This document shows positions 37,231 to 49,999 of a stretch of 64,000 bases of DNA, in pieces. The notes under the pieces are model-generated. The model did no database searches. It was not told where the DNA came from and saw only the letters and a list, made by a program, of their open reading frames with translations. Source of the DNA: Dysidea avara (taxonomy: Eukaryota; Porifera; Demospongiae; Dictyoceratida; Dysideidae); assembly GCF_963678975.1 (NCBI RefSeq), contig NC_089281.1, forward strand, positions 10,813,277 through 10,877,276. The letters are read 5' to 3'. Numbering within the stretch: the stretch's first letter is position 1; the number at the start of each line of letters is the position of its first letter. The position numbers and the translations under genes are program-made.

Positions 37231-37784
37231 ATGTAAACAAAAAGAATTGTTTACAGAAACATCTGTTAGGGAAGCCACATGATTACTACAACAAACACAA
37301 CACATTCCTGTAAACATATCTTCAACAGTATAATACATGTCATGTTCCTCTGATCATGATGTGTGTATGTTCTATTAGAGTTGTTGTGTAACTTATTACA
37401 CCATCTTAATATTTAACTTCTGTAACACGTTTATTGTTATGATTCCATGTATGTGTGTACTGTTTGAAAAAGTTCTGATGTTCAGTTAAATCAGTTTGTC
37501 AAAGTTTTCTCATCAAACTATGTTAAGTAATGTTTTGTTTTTAAAATAGCTACATGTGTCACACTTTATATGGTGAATTTGTTAACTGAAGTTTGAGGTG
37601 TGATATTTCAATAGTATTATGTACTACTAATGGACGTATGTGATTTACTGTAGTCTGGAAGAAAGAGCTCATAAGAATAATTTTGGCAAAATTACACAAA
37701 TAATTGTGTGTATATATATATATATAAGCAGTAATTCTGTGATGTTTCATCACTTCTTCTGGTATATTACAGTATATCCCATAA

Positions 37785-37880
37785 TGTCTCATAGCCACAC
37801 AACCCAGACTCACAAAACAGATAGTATAGGAGTACCAACATCACCATGACACACAACTGGTTCATACATCAACAATAATG
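37785..37880. repeat. Small local inversion in unit 4
   Basis: This stretch of about 95 bp is the reverse complement of the homologous sequence at 23,345-23,415, 29,945-30,030 and 48,365-48,450 (CTGTTTTGTGAGTCTGG landmark). It lies directly 5' of the Ty3/gypsy insertion. Confidence 0.75.
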
Positions 37881-37907
37881 ATTGTGTGACTGATGTTGAT
37901 TGATTAG

Positions 37908-39850
37908 GATGATGGCAGCCAGGAGCCTGTTGCCTATGCATCACGCACACTTTCCAAGCCTGAACAAGCATATGCACAGATTGAGCATGAGGGTTTAGCC
38001 CTGGCATTTGAGGTATGTTGTTTTCACCAGTACCTGTATGGTCGTCCATTCATACTTGTAACAGACCATCGCCCTCTATGCAAGTTTTTTGGGAATAAGC
38101 AGGGTATACCACCTATGGCCGCAGCACGAATACAGAGGTGGGCCCTTACCCTCAGTGCATACCATTAAACATATCAATGGCACAGCTAACCACTGTGCTG
38201 ACTGCATGTCAAGATTGCCATTATCTGGGCAAGCACTCGATAGTGCCGAAAAGATTCATGTAGTTGTACAGATGGATGACCTGTCAGTTACGGCAACCCA
38301 GATTGCAAAGGAATCCAAACATGACAAAGAATTAGCCATTGTGTTGAAATCAATCCAGCATGATATGGTCACTGGCCTGCAGACACTGCACTAGACCTTA
38401 GCCCTTTTCGCAAGCATTATACAGAATTGTCTGTCCTGGATGGTTGTGTCCTGTGGGGTTCAAGAGTGGTAATCCCTCTGGCTTTCCGTCAGTCACTGTT
38501 ACAGGAACTCCATACCAGCCATTTGAGGATGAGTAGAATGAAGTCCCTTGCTTGTAGCTATTTCTGGTGGCCAGGATTAGACTCCCAAATTGAAGAAGTT
38601 TGCCTTGCTTGTGTTGAATGCTGTGCTGCCAGCAGGAACCCACCAAAGGCACCGGCTCACCCATGGATGATCCCCCAACACCTATGGCAAAGAGTACATA
38701 TGGACCATGCCCATTTTGGTGGGCACTTATTGTTGGTTGCTGTTGATGCCTACTCAAGGTGGCCGGAAGTACACATTGTATCTTCAACGTCAGCCCAACA
38801 GACCATTGACAAACTTCAACACATTTTTGCATGTCATGGTCTTCCCACCACCTTAGTCTCCGACAATGGCTCACCTTTTCAATCCACGGAGTTCCAGCAG
38901 TTTGTTGCAGCTAATGGCATTGTGCATTGCTGGGTGCCACCTTACCATCCCTCTTCCAATGGGCTGGCAGAAAATATGGTAAAGACCATCAAGCATGCCT
39001 TGAGCAAAGCAAAGGTGACCAAGGATGCCACCTTGGATACGCACATCGCACGTTTTCTGGCCACATATAACTCAACACTCAGCATACCAGAACTCCAGCA
39101 GAGCTTCTCAACCGTGTGCCATGGACTCGCCTTTCTTTAGTACACCCTTGTACTTCACAGCGATTGGAGCAAGCTGCCGAGATGTAAGTGGGTGACAAAC
39201 AACCTCGAACTTTTGCTGTCAATGACAATATCATAGTACATGATCTGCGCCCCAATGCTACTGATCGATGGAGAAAGGGAATTATAACCAAGGTATTGGG
39301 TCCTCTAAACTATATATGAAGTGTCTGTAGATGGACATTCCCGCCAAGCACATGTTGATCACCTGCTGCCTGGTACCAGCACTTTAGATGTTGGAAATTC
39401 AACTCCTGATAATGAACAAGCTGATCAGGAGCATGATAAACAGGATGAGTCCACTACAACAAACAACGAAGTAGTACCTTTTGTACCTTTAGAAGTAGAA
39501 AACAATTCCCTCAATGATTCGCATGGACAGGAGTTAGTGACATTGTGGCCAACTAGAAACCGTCATCCACCTGCAAGGTTGATTGAAGAAATGAACTGAA
39601 CTTTAATGCATACGTTACATTTTCCCCTTTCGCTATATTTATATCTTGATTGTTGTAATTTTTTCTCGATTACTTATACCCCCCTCCCAATCGTTGTAAT
39701 TTCTCAAATGTTGTAATTTTTTTAGAGGGGAGGAAGTGCTATATATTATGTATTATGGTAAGCATTCTTTATGGCACGCATGCATGTAACTTGTTGAGTA
39801 TTCATTAATTGGAATCTGAACAGGAGGCTGATGAATGTAACGTTATTACA
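37908..39850 (+). mobile_element. Degraded Ty3/gypsy retrotransposon, 3' part of pol
   Basis: Plus-strand frames give RNase H sequence (37,910-38,160; TDHRPLCKFFG), then an integrase (38,410-39,110) with a zinc-binding HTSHLRM...CLACVECC region and the D, D, E catalytic motifs (MDHAHF, LVSDNGSPFQ, YHPSSNGLAENM), then a C-terminal region to 39,597. Frame is lost near 38,165, 39,090 and 39,200 and by a stop at 38,394, so it is dead. Gag, protease and most reverse transcriptase are missing. A purine tract (39,724-39,736) precedes a TG that may begin a short or truncated LTR (39,737-39,850). The borders follow from comparison with units 2, 3 and 5. Confidence 0.85.
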
Positions 39851-40296
39851 AAAATAATCAAAGTGAAAATGACGTGTAAGTATAATAGGGTCACTATACT
39901 GAGGAGTATTGTGTCTTCTTTTCATCGTTTATTGTGCTAGATTTCTGTCATGGGACAACAAGCTGTTAGTAAAGTAAATATTAGTGTTGGGATGGATCAG
40001 GGGATTACTGTCATCCAAGCTACACTATTTGAAAGTTGATTATATGAAGCTAGTCTCCCAACTTTTATACCTGCTGATCTCTCAGTGATATTAGGCAATT
40101 CTAGCCAATTTGTCTGATGTGATGACCTTCCTGCCAATTTACACAAACTATTCAGTCATAACTTAATTTCTTTCCCAAAATCTTACTGTGTCCTAAAATA
40201 CTATTTTCTTAGTACTATTTCTCACTATTACTCCATTAGTGTGATTGTTAATTTGAAAATAATTTACAATTACTGAATGGTTGGTCACCTTTACCC

Positions 40297-40426
40297 AGAC
40301 CTTCCTTGTATAGACACATTACATGATAATAACTGTCATTAAATTATAATTTGCTGATGTTCATTATCAGATATAGTGTATATCTCACAAGGAATTTGAT
40401 GTGTCATTAGCTGATATGTTATGGTA
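40297..40426. promoter_or_regulatory. Conserved non-coding block, copy 4
   Basis: Same core and same 31-bp deletion as copy 3, and almost identical to it; 0.74 kb upstream of S4. Confidence 0.7.
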
Positions 40427-40469
40427 AAGGACACTTACAAGAACTCATCATGTCCCATTGAGAATATGA

Positions 40470-40733
40470 AGGGGCCAGTGGCAAATGGGGACAAGTGCCA
40501 TTTCAAAATTTAGGTGACCACATGGTGGGCATTAAACACTGTGACAATTTCGGGACATACCCAGTAATTGAATTATTGTAATATTTGTTAAAAATTGATT
40601 TGAGACTGCCAAAAAAACTTTTAAATTCATTGTTTACACAGTGACAACATTATCCACATGGCTATTCTAATTTTTAGAAAATGGGAAATCTAAAATGGCA
40701 CATAGGTTGCCTTTTTCCACTGACCCTTCAATT
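40470..40733. mobile_element. MITE with GAAGGGGCCAGTGG ends
   Basis: Left GAAGGGGCCAGTGGCAAA and right complement (CCACTGACCCTTC) are inverted repeats. The insertion is missing from units 3 and 5, where the flanking GAGAATATG and GTGTGGAT run on directly. Confidence 0.7.
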
Positions 40734-41031
40734 ATTTGAATGTGTGGATAATGTTGTACAGTGAGATAGTGAATAGTAAAGGATCACAGCTAGATGGCAG
40801 GGAGATACTAGTCCAGGAACTACATGGGTTACAATGGAGGTCATAATGGAGTGTTGACAACTTGAATATTCCACCTGTGTACTCTACACACAACTACATG
40901 ACATCATGTTACAAATATGGAATATGAAATAACAAACAGGTTAGATGAACTGACAATATGCCCAGGATAAAAAGTGAAAAGAAGTAATTAAAAGGAATAT
41001 ATAATTATTGACTTTTGCAGATTTGCAGTTT

Positions 41032-41105
41032 GCCAGCAGGCTAGCACCACTGGAAGGAACAAGTCATTGCGCATGCGCACAGGCTGAGACTCTGTAATTT
41101 ATAAG
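41032..41105 (+). promoter_or_regulatory. S4 promoter
   Basis: Decayed palindrome GCCAGCAGGCTAGC (41032-41045), NRF-1-like TGCGCATGCGCA (41068-41079), TATA box TATAAG (41100); ATG 67 bp downstream of the TATA. The gap between the first two elements is shorter than in S2, S3 and S5. Confidence 0.75.
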
Positions 41106-41166
41106 CCGCTGGATGGCCCAGTCGCGATCACAACCCAGTTGGTGATAACGAAGAGAGAAAGAAGAA

Positions 41167-41787
41167 ATGGATCAAGCAGAACAGTACTGCTGCTGCTGGG
41201 CGCGGTTCTGGCATTGCTGCTGTCAGTGCTGTGTGCGGTTCTCAACTTGGCGGTTCTGGCATTGCTGTTGTCTGCTGCCACGCACCGAAACCGTTTATTG
41301 TAGTTCTGGTGATCATGGCTTCCCTCCTTCGGACTATCTGACTGTCAACGCGTCATCCACTGAGTATAGTAGCATGAAGAAGACTGAAGGAGAAGAGCAG
41401 TCAAGCAGCGTAGCTACCGATACCATCATGATGCAGGCCACAGCTCAGAAAACACAAAAGCCGAGAAGAGATGAAACAGGCCAGCCAGCGACTGACTCTG
41501 GTCCCACTCCGCCAACTGATGAGATCGTGGCACGGCCTGAGGGTGAGTTATTACCGTGACCGCGGAGTAGAACTGTGACGTAGCTAGCTACTGAGGGAAT
41601 TTTTGTGTCGTCTGTAGAAACGAAACCAGTTGAGCAACAGCATTTTGGAGGTACAACGGACAAGGCGGACATGCCAATTCCTAAAGGTTAGGTAGAGAAT
41701 GAATTGAACATAGTTTTGCATGCACGTGTGCCCTCAGAGTCACCAGATGCTAACAAAGGATCTTTAAGTGAAGGAAAGGACTCATGA
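41167..41787 (+). CDS. S4: small three-exon gene, Cys/Trp-rich N-terminus
   Basis: Unknown family. Exons 41167-41542, 41618-41686 and 41738-41787 join in phase 1 to give 164 residues. The start reads MDQAEQYCCCWARFWHCCC, replacing MAQGG. The array contains RFWHCCC twice, separated by a CQCCVRFSTW stretch, a different expansion from S2. The tail after TEGEEQSSS is nearly the same as S2, with in-frame insertions only (two codons after DT, one after TQK). Exon 3 encodes ESPDANKGSLSEGKDS, identical to the S2 tail apart from the junction residue. Introns are 75 and 51 bp. S2 and S4 form the closest pair, in agreement with their similar 3' flanks. Confidence 0.75.
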
Positions 41788-41799
41788 CCTCCATACACC

Positions 41800-43890
41800 C
41801 TCAACAATGCTGGATGTCTCTTTGTACTGACAATACACCGGGAATGTGTAATGTTGTGGATCTTCACTTGTACAATATTAATTTTATGATCACCATGCAT
41901 GTATATCCTCCATGTAAACTGTTTGTAAATGTAAAATTGCTTTAGTAGTATATGCATAATCCTACTCATGTTTGCAAATTGGGAAGACTCATGTGGGACT
42001 TAGTACATAATCAGAATTGAGAGGAGTCAGGAGAGATATGCATGAAATATTACCCAGCTCTTTGCAACAGTGTTATATCACAGGCAGATCTGGTATCTGG
42101 TAATATTCTCTTGGCATGAAACTGAAGTCTACATGTGTGCACCCACGTCACAATGACTTGAGTGCACTTACTACAGAGATTCTAGTAAAACATAGCTAAC
42201 AGTAAAAAATTTAAAATTCCATGTAGCTGTACCTATGATAGACTACAATTATTAATACCCTCTTAGAACTAAAACATAGTAAGCAGGGATAGGTTCCAAA
42301 AGGCTTCTGGAAACCTCTCACCTATATGAAAAGATTTTCACTGTTTATGTATAGCATACATGATACTCATTCCTGCAGGGAAGGATATGGAGAGGGGAAA
42401 TGGGCTCTCTTGGTGGAAAGTTTGAGGTACTCTGAGCAGTCAAGTATATACACCATAGAGGTGTCCATATATAGCTAATTCAAATGTCAATATACATGCA
42501 TGTATTGACACATCAATTGAAGTAAGTCTTTTGCTCATCCTAAGTCATTCTATTTTTGTCAGTGCATAGACCAACTTAGTCAATTATATGATGTTACCTG
42601 TCTTGTTTTGTAACTGAGTTTATAGCCTGTGTATATTTTAGGTCACAACAGGCACTGAGTGACTTGTCTTCACCCAAATTATTGTTGGGTGATGAGAAGC
42701 CAATGCTTGCATGACTGAGTTATTAAGTTTTAGAACAAGCCAGTAGATGGTCTGTTTCAAATCTGAGCTCTTGGCTGACTATAGAGAAGGTTGGTAGTTA
42801 CATGTATTACTAGCATTGGCATACATGTTCTTAAAATTTTGAGCTGTTCATTGATAGTTGTAGCCTCATGCAGACCAAGGAAGTATATCTCCTATACGCA
42901 TTACTTCAATTGGTCATGACTGAGAAGTTGAATTATTACAAGTATCATTGCTATATTCAGTTTGGCTGCTTTTCTATTTTCTAATAAAGCATTCATGTCA
43001 ATTGTGACCAGATTTTACAAAACTGAACCAATCTCAAATCAAACTAACATCACCAGTGGATAGCTACACTATCGTACTACTAGTTTTGATCCTTGCTTGG
43101 TACTACTCAAACTACTTGAGGTTGGTTTTAACAGATGTCTTTTCTGGGTAGTGTGGAGAGCTCGAATGGCGGTTTCTGGCCTTGTGAAGGACCTGGCCTG
43201 GAAAAAATCAGTAGTTTACTGGTGGATGGCCTACTAATGTTGGCCAGACATTTTTTCTGTTGATTTTGCTACATATCAGCCACTAAGAAGTCAGCACAAC
43301 CCTGTAATCTCGTGTTTGGACTCCAGTCATGGTCTGCCTCCATTTTGAACTCCATCTATTTTGAACTCTATTTCTTATCCACCCCTCCACACCTCCACTG
43401 CTCAGATTTTCTATCTTATTTGGTGGAAAACTCTACAAGCAGCTACAAGTACTGGAATTGGTCTGAAAGAGGTAATAGATAGATGCATCTTTTGTGCAAA
43501 TTCCATGCGCGTGCTTGATGAGTTATGCTGGCTTGAATTCTCTAAACCGTTTATCTTGATGTGCAATTTGGAATGTATTTTCAAAATCCAGTCACAATTC
43601 TCAAATACCTGACTGCTCTATTAGAGTTACTGTCTGTTGTATTAGAGTTTGTAGATGTTTTATCACCAGCAAAGATTTATATAGTATGACATGTACATTC
43701 TTAAACCTATATAGGCAATTTTGCTTGGAATAATTAGCAAAAACCTTAAAAACAAAACTGAACTTATGGTCAACATGATTAACAATTAACTATATTTGAC
43801 TGTTGATCAACTTCTTGAAACCTTAGTACCCCTTCCCCACCTAAGTTTACCTTTAATTTGTGACTTCCAGTCTAAAGAACTGACATGATT
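41800..43890. other. S4 3' flank, no gene seen
   Basis: Long similarity to the S2 3' flank (25,880-27,500), with indels. A 0.25-kb stretch at 43,020-43,600 is unmatched and holds only a short ORF without recognisable domain. Confidence 0.5.
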
Positions 43891-43894
43891 GTTA

Positions 43895-43980
43895 TAATGG
43901 TCACAACCTTCAAGGATTAAACTTGATGAACATACTAGTTACAGAGGTGGAGAACCATCTTCAATTGTGTGTGACATAAA
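43895..43980 (+). pseudogene. F-box/LRR pseudogene scrap
   Basis: CAAGGATTAAACTTGATGAA and the following GTGGAGAACCATCTTCAATT match the intact gene's EVENHLQL region, then stop. Same position relative to the TRIM-like relic as at 27,505. Confidence 0.75.
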
Positions 43981-44350
43981 GTTGAATTGCACATGACAAC
44001 TTGTTTCTTTGGGCTCACCTTGATGTCTTGTTGTTTGGAACAAAGATCAGTTAGTGGTATGATGACATCATGTTGGTGAGTGGTCTCAGCTACATAGTCA
44101 CATGATTGAAACATGAACAACACACACTTGGGACAGAATGTCACTACTGGATCATCTTCAACACAAGCTTCACAATGGACGTCTTCCTCTCCTTCAACTT
44201 TTCAGGATACTGTCATCCATGATAGCCGATGAAGAAATTAGTCTTGAAATCTTTCACTCCTTCAGCTGGGACATCTACAAAACTTTTCTAGCTACATTCA
44301 GGGCATGTGGTCTTGTTGTCTTTCTCCAATTTGGGGCATCCTTCACTATA
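43960..44350 (-). pseudogene. TRIM-like RING/B-box pseudogene
   Basis: Read on the minus strand from about 44,350: CPKLEKDNKTTCPEC (end of a RING finger), then after an in-frame stop KSFVDVPAEGVKDFKTNFFI (the linker typical after TRIM RING domains), another stop, then CEACVEDDPVVTFCPKC (B-box) and a degraded continuation. At least two stops break the frame. RING, linker and B-box in this order are the TRIM arrangement. Confidence 0.7.
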
Positions 44351-44728
44351 AGAGTACTGATATGTTGGTCATTATTTCAATTAGACAATTACATTCAGAG
44401 AATGCTTCAATATTTGCAAAGTACGTAGCTATGTAGGTTTTTATTCCATGGGCACCTGCATGCACACAGGTGTCTTCAGTACCCAGTAAGACACCTAGCC
44501 ACTTAACTTTGACAAACAAATTGCAGGTTACCAACAGAATTCCAATTACAGAGGTCTTTGTCTAAATAACTAAGATGTGTATTGCTATCCTCCTTGGAGA
44601 TTATTACTTCGGGGTTGTTTATCTGCTAAAGGATCCTAGCAGGACAAATCTTACCTATACTTGTCTTATTGGCCCAGGTTTCAGCTAGCTACCAATTTTG
44701 GTTTCAATTATCATTGGTCTATTTTGTC

Positions 44729-44767
44729 ATACATAGTATACCCTCCACAAAGGGTATGCTATATGTG
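44729..44767. repeat. Unit-boundary hairpin, copy 3
   Basis: ATAGTATACCCTCCACAAAGGGTATGCTAT with imperfect stem; same place in the unit as 21,694 and 28,108. Confidence 0.75.
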
Positions 44768-44823
44768 GAGATCAACTGTTGTGGAGGCCACTACTTAGTT
44801 TTATGCAATGTCATCATAAAAAT

Positions 44824-46409
<1,586 letters not shown>

Positions 46410-47399
46410 TAGCTGTGTTGTATTTTTGCTGTGTACATAGTTATAAGTGTGTTATTCACATGCAGGGCTCCACTAAAATCATTACTGAGAGGATTGACTC
46501 CTAGTCTAAATTACAATGCAATCACGTGATCAAAATGATGCTCAGGTGTTCACCATTTGTTTAACACGAACTCTGAGGATACCAAGCTGAAGAAGGATCG
46601 GTCACAATGAGTATATTGTAGCCTCTGCCACTGTGGATTGATTTTTGTACCATCACCACGACGTTTTTTAATAACAAACGAAGACCATGATCATGTGGCA
46701 CAAGTGATCATGCTTGAGGTTGGCAAACAAATATCTCCTGATGGTGAGGAAGTAGTACCTCACTTAGCATATATTATTATTTCTAGTCCATTCAGTGCAA
46801 TGAAATGACTGCTCAATTAGAGTATTTTAATGGTTTACTGACTGTTTTATTAGAGTAGTTGATCTACACACTATCGGTACCTGATAAATTTCTTTAATAT
46901 TTCACTAATAATTGCAAAATGATCGTGACCCTTAAATGACAAATTTTGTTGCAGCCAATACATATGTCTGAATTTTTAAATAAATCAATGGGGAGCTAGC
47001 TAGGGGTAATGTTAACATGTTTTTTTTTTTTTTTAATTTCACATTCTCGATCTCAGGAAAAGACTTGAGTAGTGGACCAGAAACATAATTCCAATTGGAG
47101 TAGCCTTACAACAATCTGTGACCATTTTCATCCTATAATCAAGGTGAAATAATTTCATGGGTACAATAGACTTTAGCAAATCAGTCAAAGACAGAGTTTT
47201 CATTCACAAGATGAGTGTGTTTTGATATGGAAACTTGTTACTATTAAATATCTTTATGATCATGTATACACAATCAAATGGAGTACAAAATAATATTGTT
47301 AAGGTAGATATTGTACTCTAAGAGTTGTGAGGTGAACTGGTCAGTGGAAACCATGTTACTGCACGTCTCAACATTTGAAAGTGATATATATTGTTTTTA

Positions 47400-47790
47400 A
47401 AGAATTTGTTAGTCACTGTCACAACCTATATACAAGGACTAAACTTGATGGACATACCAGTTACAGAGGTGGAGAACCATCTTCAATTGTGGGAAATACT
47501 GAATGACATGAAGTTGACTCACATAGCAATGGATTTGTTACCACCTGCACATGGGAGATGATGAATAGGAAACAAGCAGATCATATACCAATTGTACAAG
47601 CCTAATTATCTTGAGGTATTTCTTTCGTATGTCATTGGTGATAACTTAGAGGCTGTAACATCAGGAAATGTGTTATTTGTACTGTATACCTCATTATCAC
47701 ATCCCAGACAAGTTCTGAGTTCATTGTCAGCTCATGGTGGACTGATACATGTAGTGTTGTGTGTGAGAAGATAATGACATTTCATGTGTT
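47400..47790 (+). pseudogene. F-box/LRR pseudogene fragment (unit 5)
   Basis: Matches the intact gene from HCHNL through EILNDMKLTHIAMDL and again at the LSAHGGLIHVVLC segment (47,715-47,770). A 5-bp insertion (TATATA) breaks the frame at its start, and the SVTSEG segment is deleted. Confidence 0.85.
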
Positions 47791-48905
47791 TGTTTAGTGT
47801 TGGTGAAAGTTCACAAAAAGAATTGTTTACAGAAACATCAAAGCTACATGATTACTACAACAAACACAACACATTCCTGTAAACATATCTTCAACAGTGT
47901 AATACATGTCATGTTCCTCTGATCTTGATGTGTGTATGTTCTATTAGAGTTGTTGTGTAACTTATTACACCATCTTAATATTTAACTTCTGTAACATGTT
48001 TATTGTTATGATTCCATGTATGTGTGTAGCCTTATATGGTGTGCAGACCATCTGAAAAAGTTCTGATACTATTAATGTTCAGTAAAGTTTTCTCATCAAA
48101 CTACCAATCCTTTGTCACACTGTAAGTGTCACATATTATAGTAGTAGTTTGTTAAGTAAAGTGTTGTTTTTAAAATAGCAACATGTGTCACACTTTATAT
48201 GGTGACAATTCAAACAAAAGTTTCAGGTGTGATATTTCTATATGCTACTAATGGATGTACGTATATGATTTGCTGTAGTCTGGAAAAAGGAGCTCATGGG
48301 AATTAGCAGTAATTCTGTGATGTTTTGTCACTTCTGGTCTATGACAGTATAATCCCATTGTTGATGTATTATGTGACACATGAACCAGTTGTGTGTTATG
48401 GTGATGTTATACGTACTATCTGTTTTGTTGTGAGTCTGGGTTGTGTGGCTACATCAGACTGAGATATTCTGTGATCAATAATCGTGTGACCAATGTTGAT
48501 TGTTTGGGATCACTGCACTGTTCTGATGTTTTGAGAACAATCAAAAATTGAACTGAAATGAAGCGGTGTAAGTATATAATAGAGTCACTACTGAGGAGTG
48601 TTGTGTCTCCCTTTCACTGTTTATTGTGCTTCATTATTATCATGGGGCAACAAGCTGTTAGTAAAGTGAATTAGTGTTGGGCTGGATCAGGGGATTACTG
48701 TCATCCAAGCTATATATACTATTTGAGAGTTGATTATATAAAGCTATAGTCTCCCAGCTTTTATACTCAAAATCTTACTGTGTCCTAAAATACTAATTTG
48801 ACTGATTTTCTCACTAATATTTCCCACTATTATTCTATTAGTGTGATTGTTAATTTGGAAATTTACAATTACTAAATGGTTGGTCACCTTTACTAACCAT
48901 TGCCC

Positions 48906-49060
48906 AGACCTTCCTTGTATAGACACATTACATGATAATAACTGTCATTAAATTATAATTTGCTAATGTTCATTATCAGATATAGTGTATATCTCACAAG
49001 GAATTTGATGTGTCATTGAATGGTTGTCATTGACACTCCATTCAGCTGATATATTATGGT
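48906..49060. promoter_or_regulatory. Conserved non-coding block, copy 5
   Basis: Full-length copy like copy 1, with the GAATGGTTGTCATTGACACT part present; 0.94 kb upstream of S5. Confidence 0.7.
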
Positions 49061-49818
49061 AAAGGACACTTACAAGAACCCATCATGTCCCATTAAGAAT
49101 TTGTGCAGTATGGATCTGTCACACAGTATCAGTGAGATAGTGAGTAGTAAAGGATCACAGCTAGATGGCAGGGAGATACTGGTCCAGGAGCTATATACTC
49201 GGGTTACAGTGGAGGTCATAATGGAGTGTTGACAACTTGAATATTCCACCTGTGTACTCTACACACAACTACATGACATGTTACAAATATGGAATATGAA
49301 ATAACAAACAGGTTAGGTGCAGCTCAGATGGAACAATAATCAGGGATCTCCTAATAAGGACATGTCTACTCCTTGATAATAAGGACAATTTTCCATACCC
49401 TCCATGGTCCCCATTTAGTGTACAAGGCTTTGTATGATGATTTGATGATGAAGGGCACGATAAAGTATACATGAATCAACTGATTTGACTTTATCATTAA
49501 TCAGTTATACCCTCTTGTAGTTTGAAACATGTTATTTGTGTGACATACAGATTGATTGTTTCATGTCCGTAGCACATATACAATAGAAGTAGAACATTCC
49601 TAGCTAGCTACTGTAACACTCTGCCTGTCACACTGCATTGGTAGGGTTTTATTTGCAATCTACCATTCTGGGGCAAACTCTGCCCAATGCTACAATATTG
49701 GAATATTATTAAATGGTTGTCATCACTTATGCAGTAACTAACATCTTTTAAATTAAACATTATATTATCATGCTGCTGTCTTCAGTCCCAGGAACGAGAG
49801 AAGTGAACTTTGCAGTTT

Positions 49819-49936
49819 GCCAGCCGGCTGGCACCACTGGAAGAAGTAGACATTACATGGAGCAAAGGTGTCAGAACAATTTTTTAATCCCTTGTCATTG
49901 CGCATGCGCAAGGTCCGAGGTGCTGTCCTTTAAAAA
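49819..49936 (+). promoter_or_regulatory. S5 promoter
   Basis: Perfect palindrome GCCAGCCGGCTGGC (49819-49832), NRF-1-like TGCGCATGCGCA (49899-49910), and a weakened TATA (TTTAAAAA, 49929). The 5' UTR has a short direct duplication of CAGTTGGTGA. Confidence 0.7.
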
Positions 49937-49999
49937 CTGCTGTATGGCCCTGTCGTAGTCATAGCTTAGTTGGTGACTCAGTTGGTGATAGAAGAAGAA

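Noticed and set aside
38427-39140. Functional integrase gene
   Set aside because: The motifs are intact but the reading frame is broken on both sides and the upstream pol and gag are missing; it is a dead retrotransposon fragment.
43361-43612. 83-codon plus-strand ORF downstream of S4
   Set aside because: No domain, absent from the equivalent position after S2, and no splice or promoter support.
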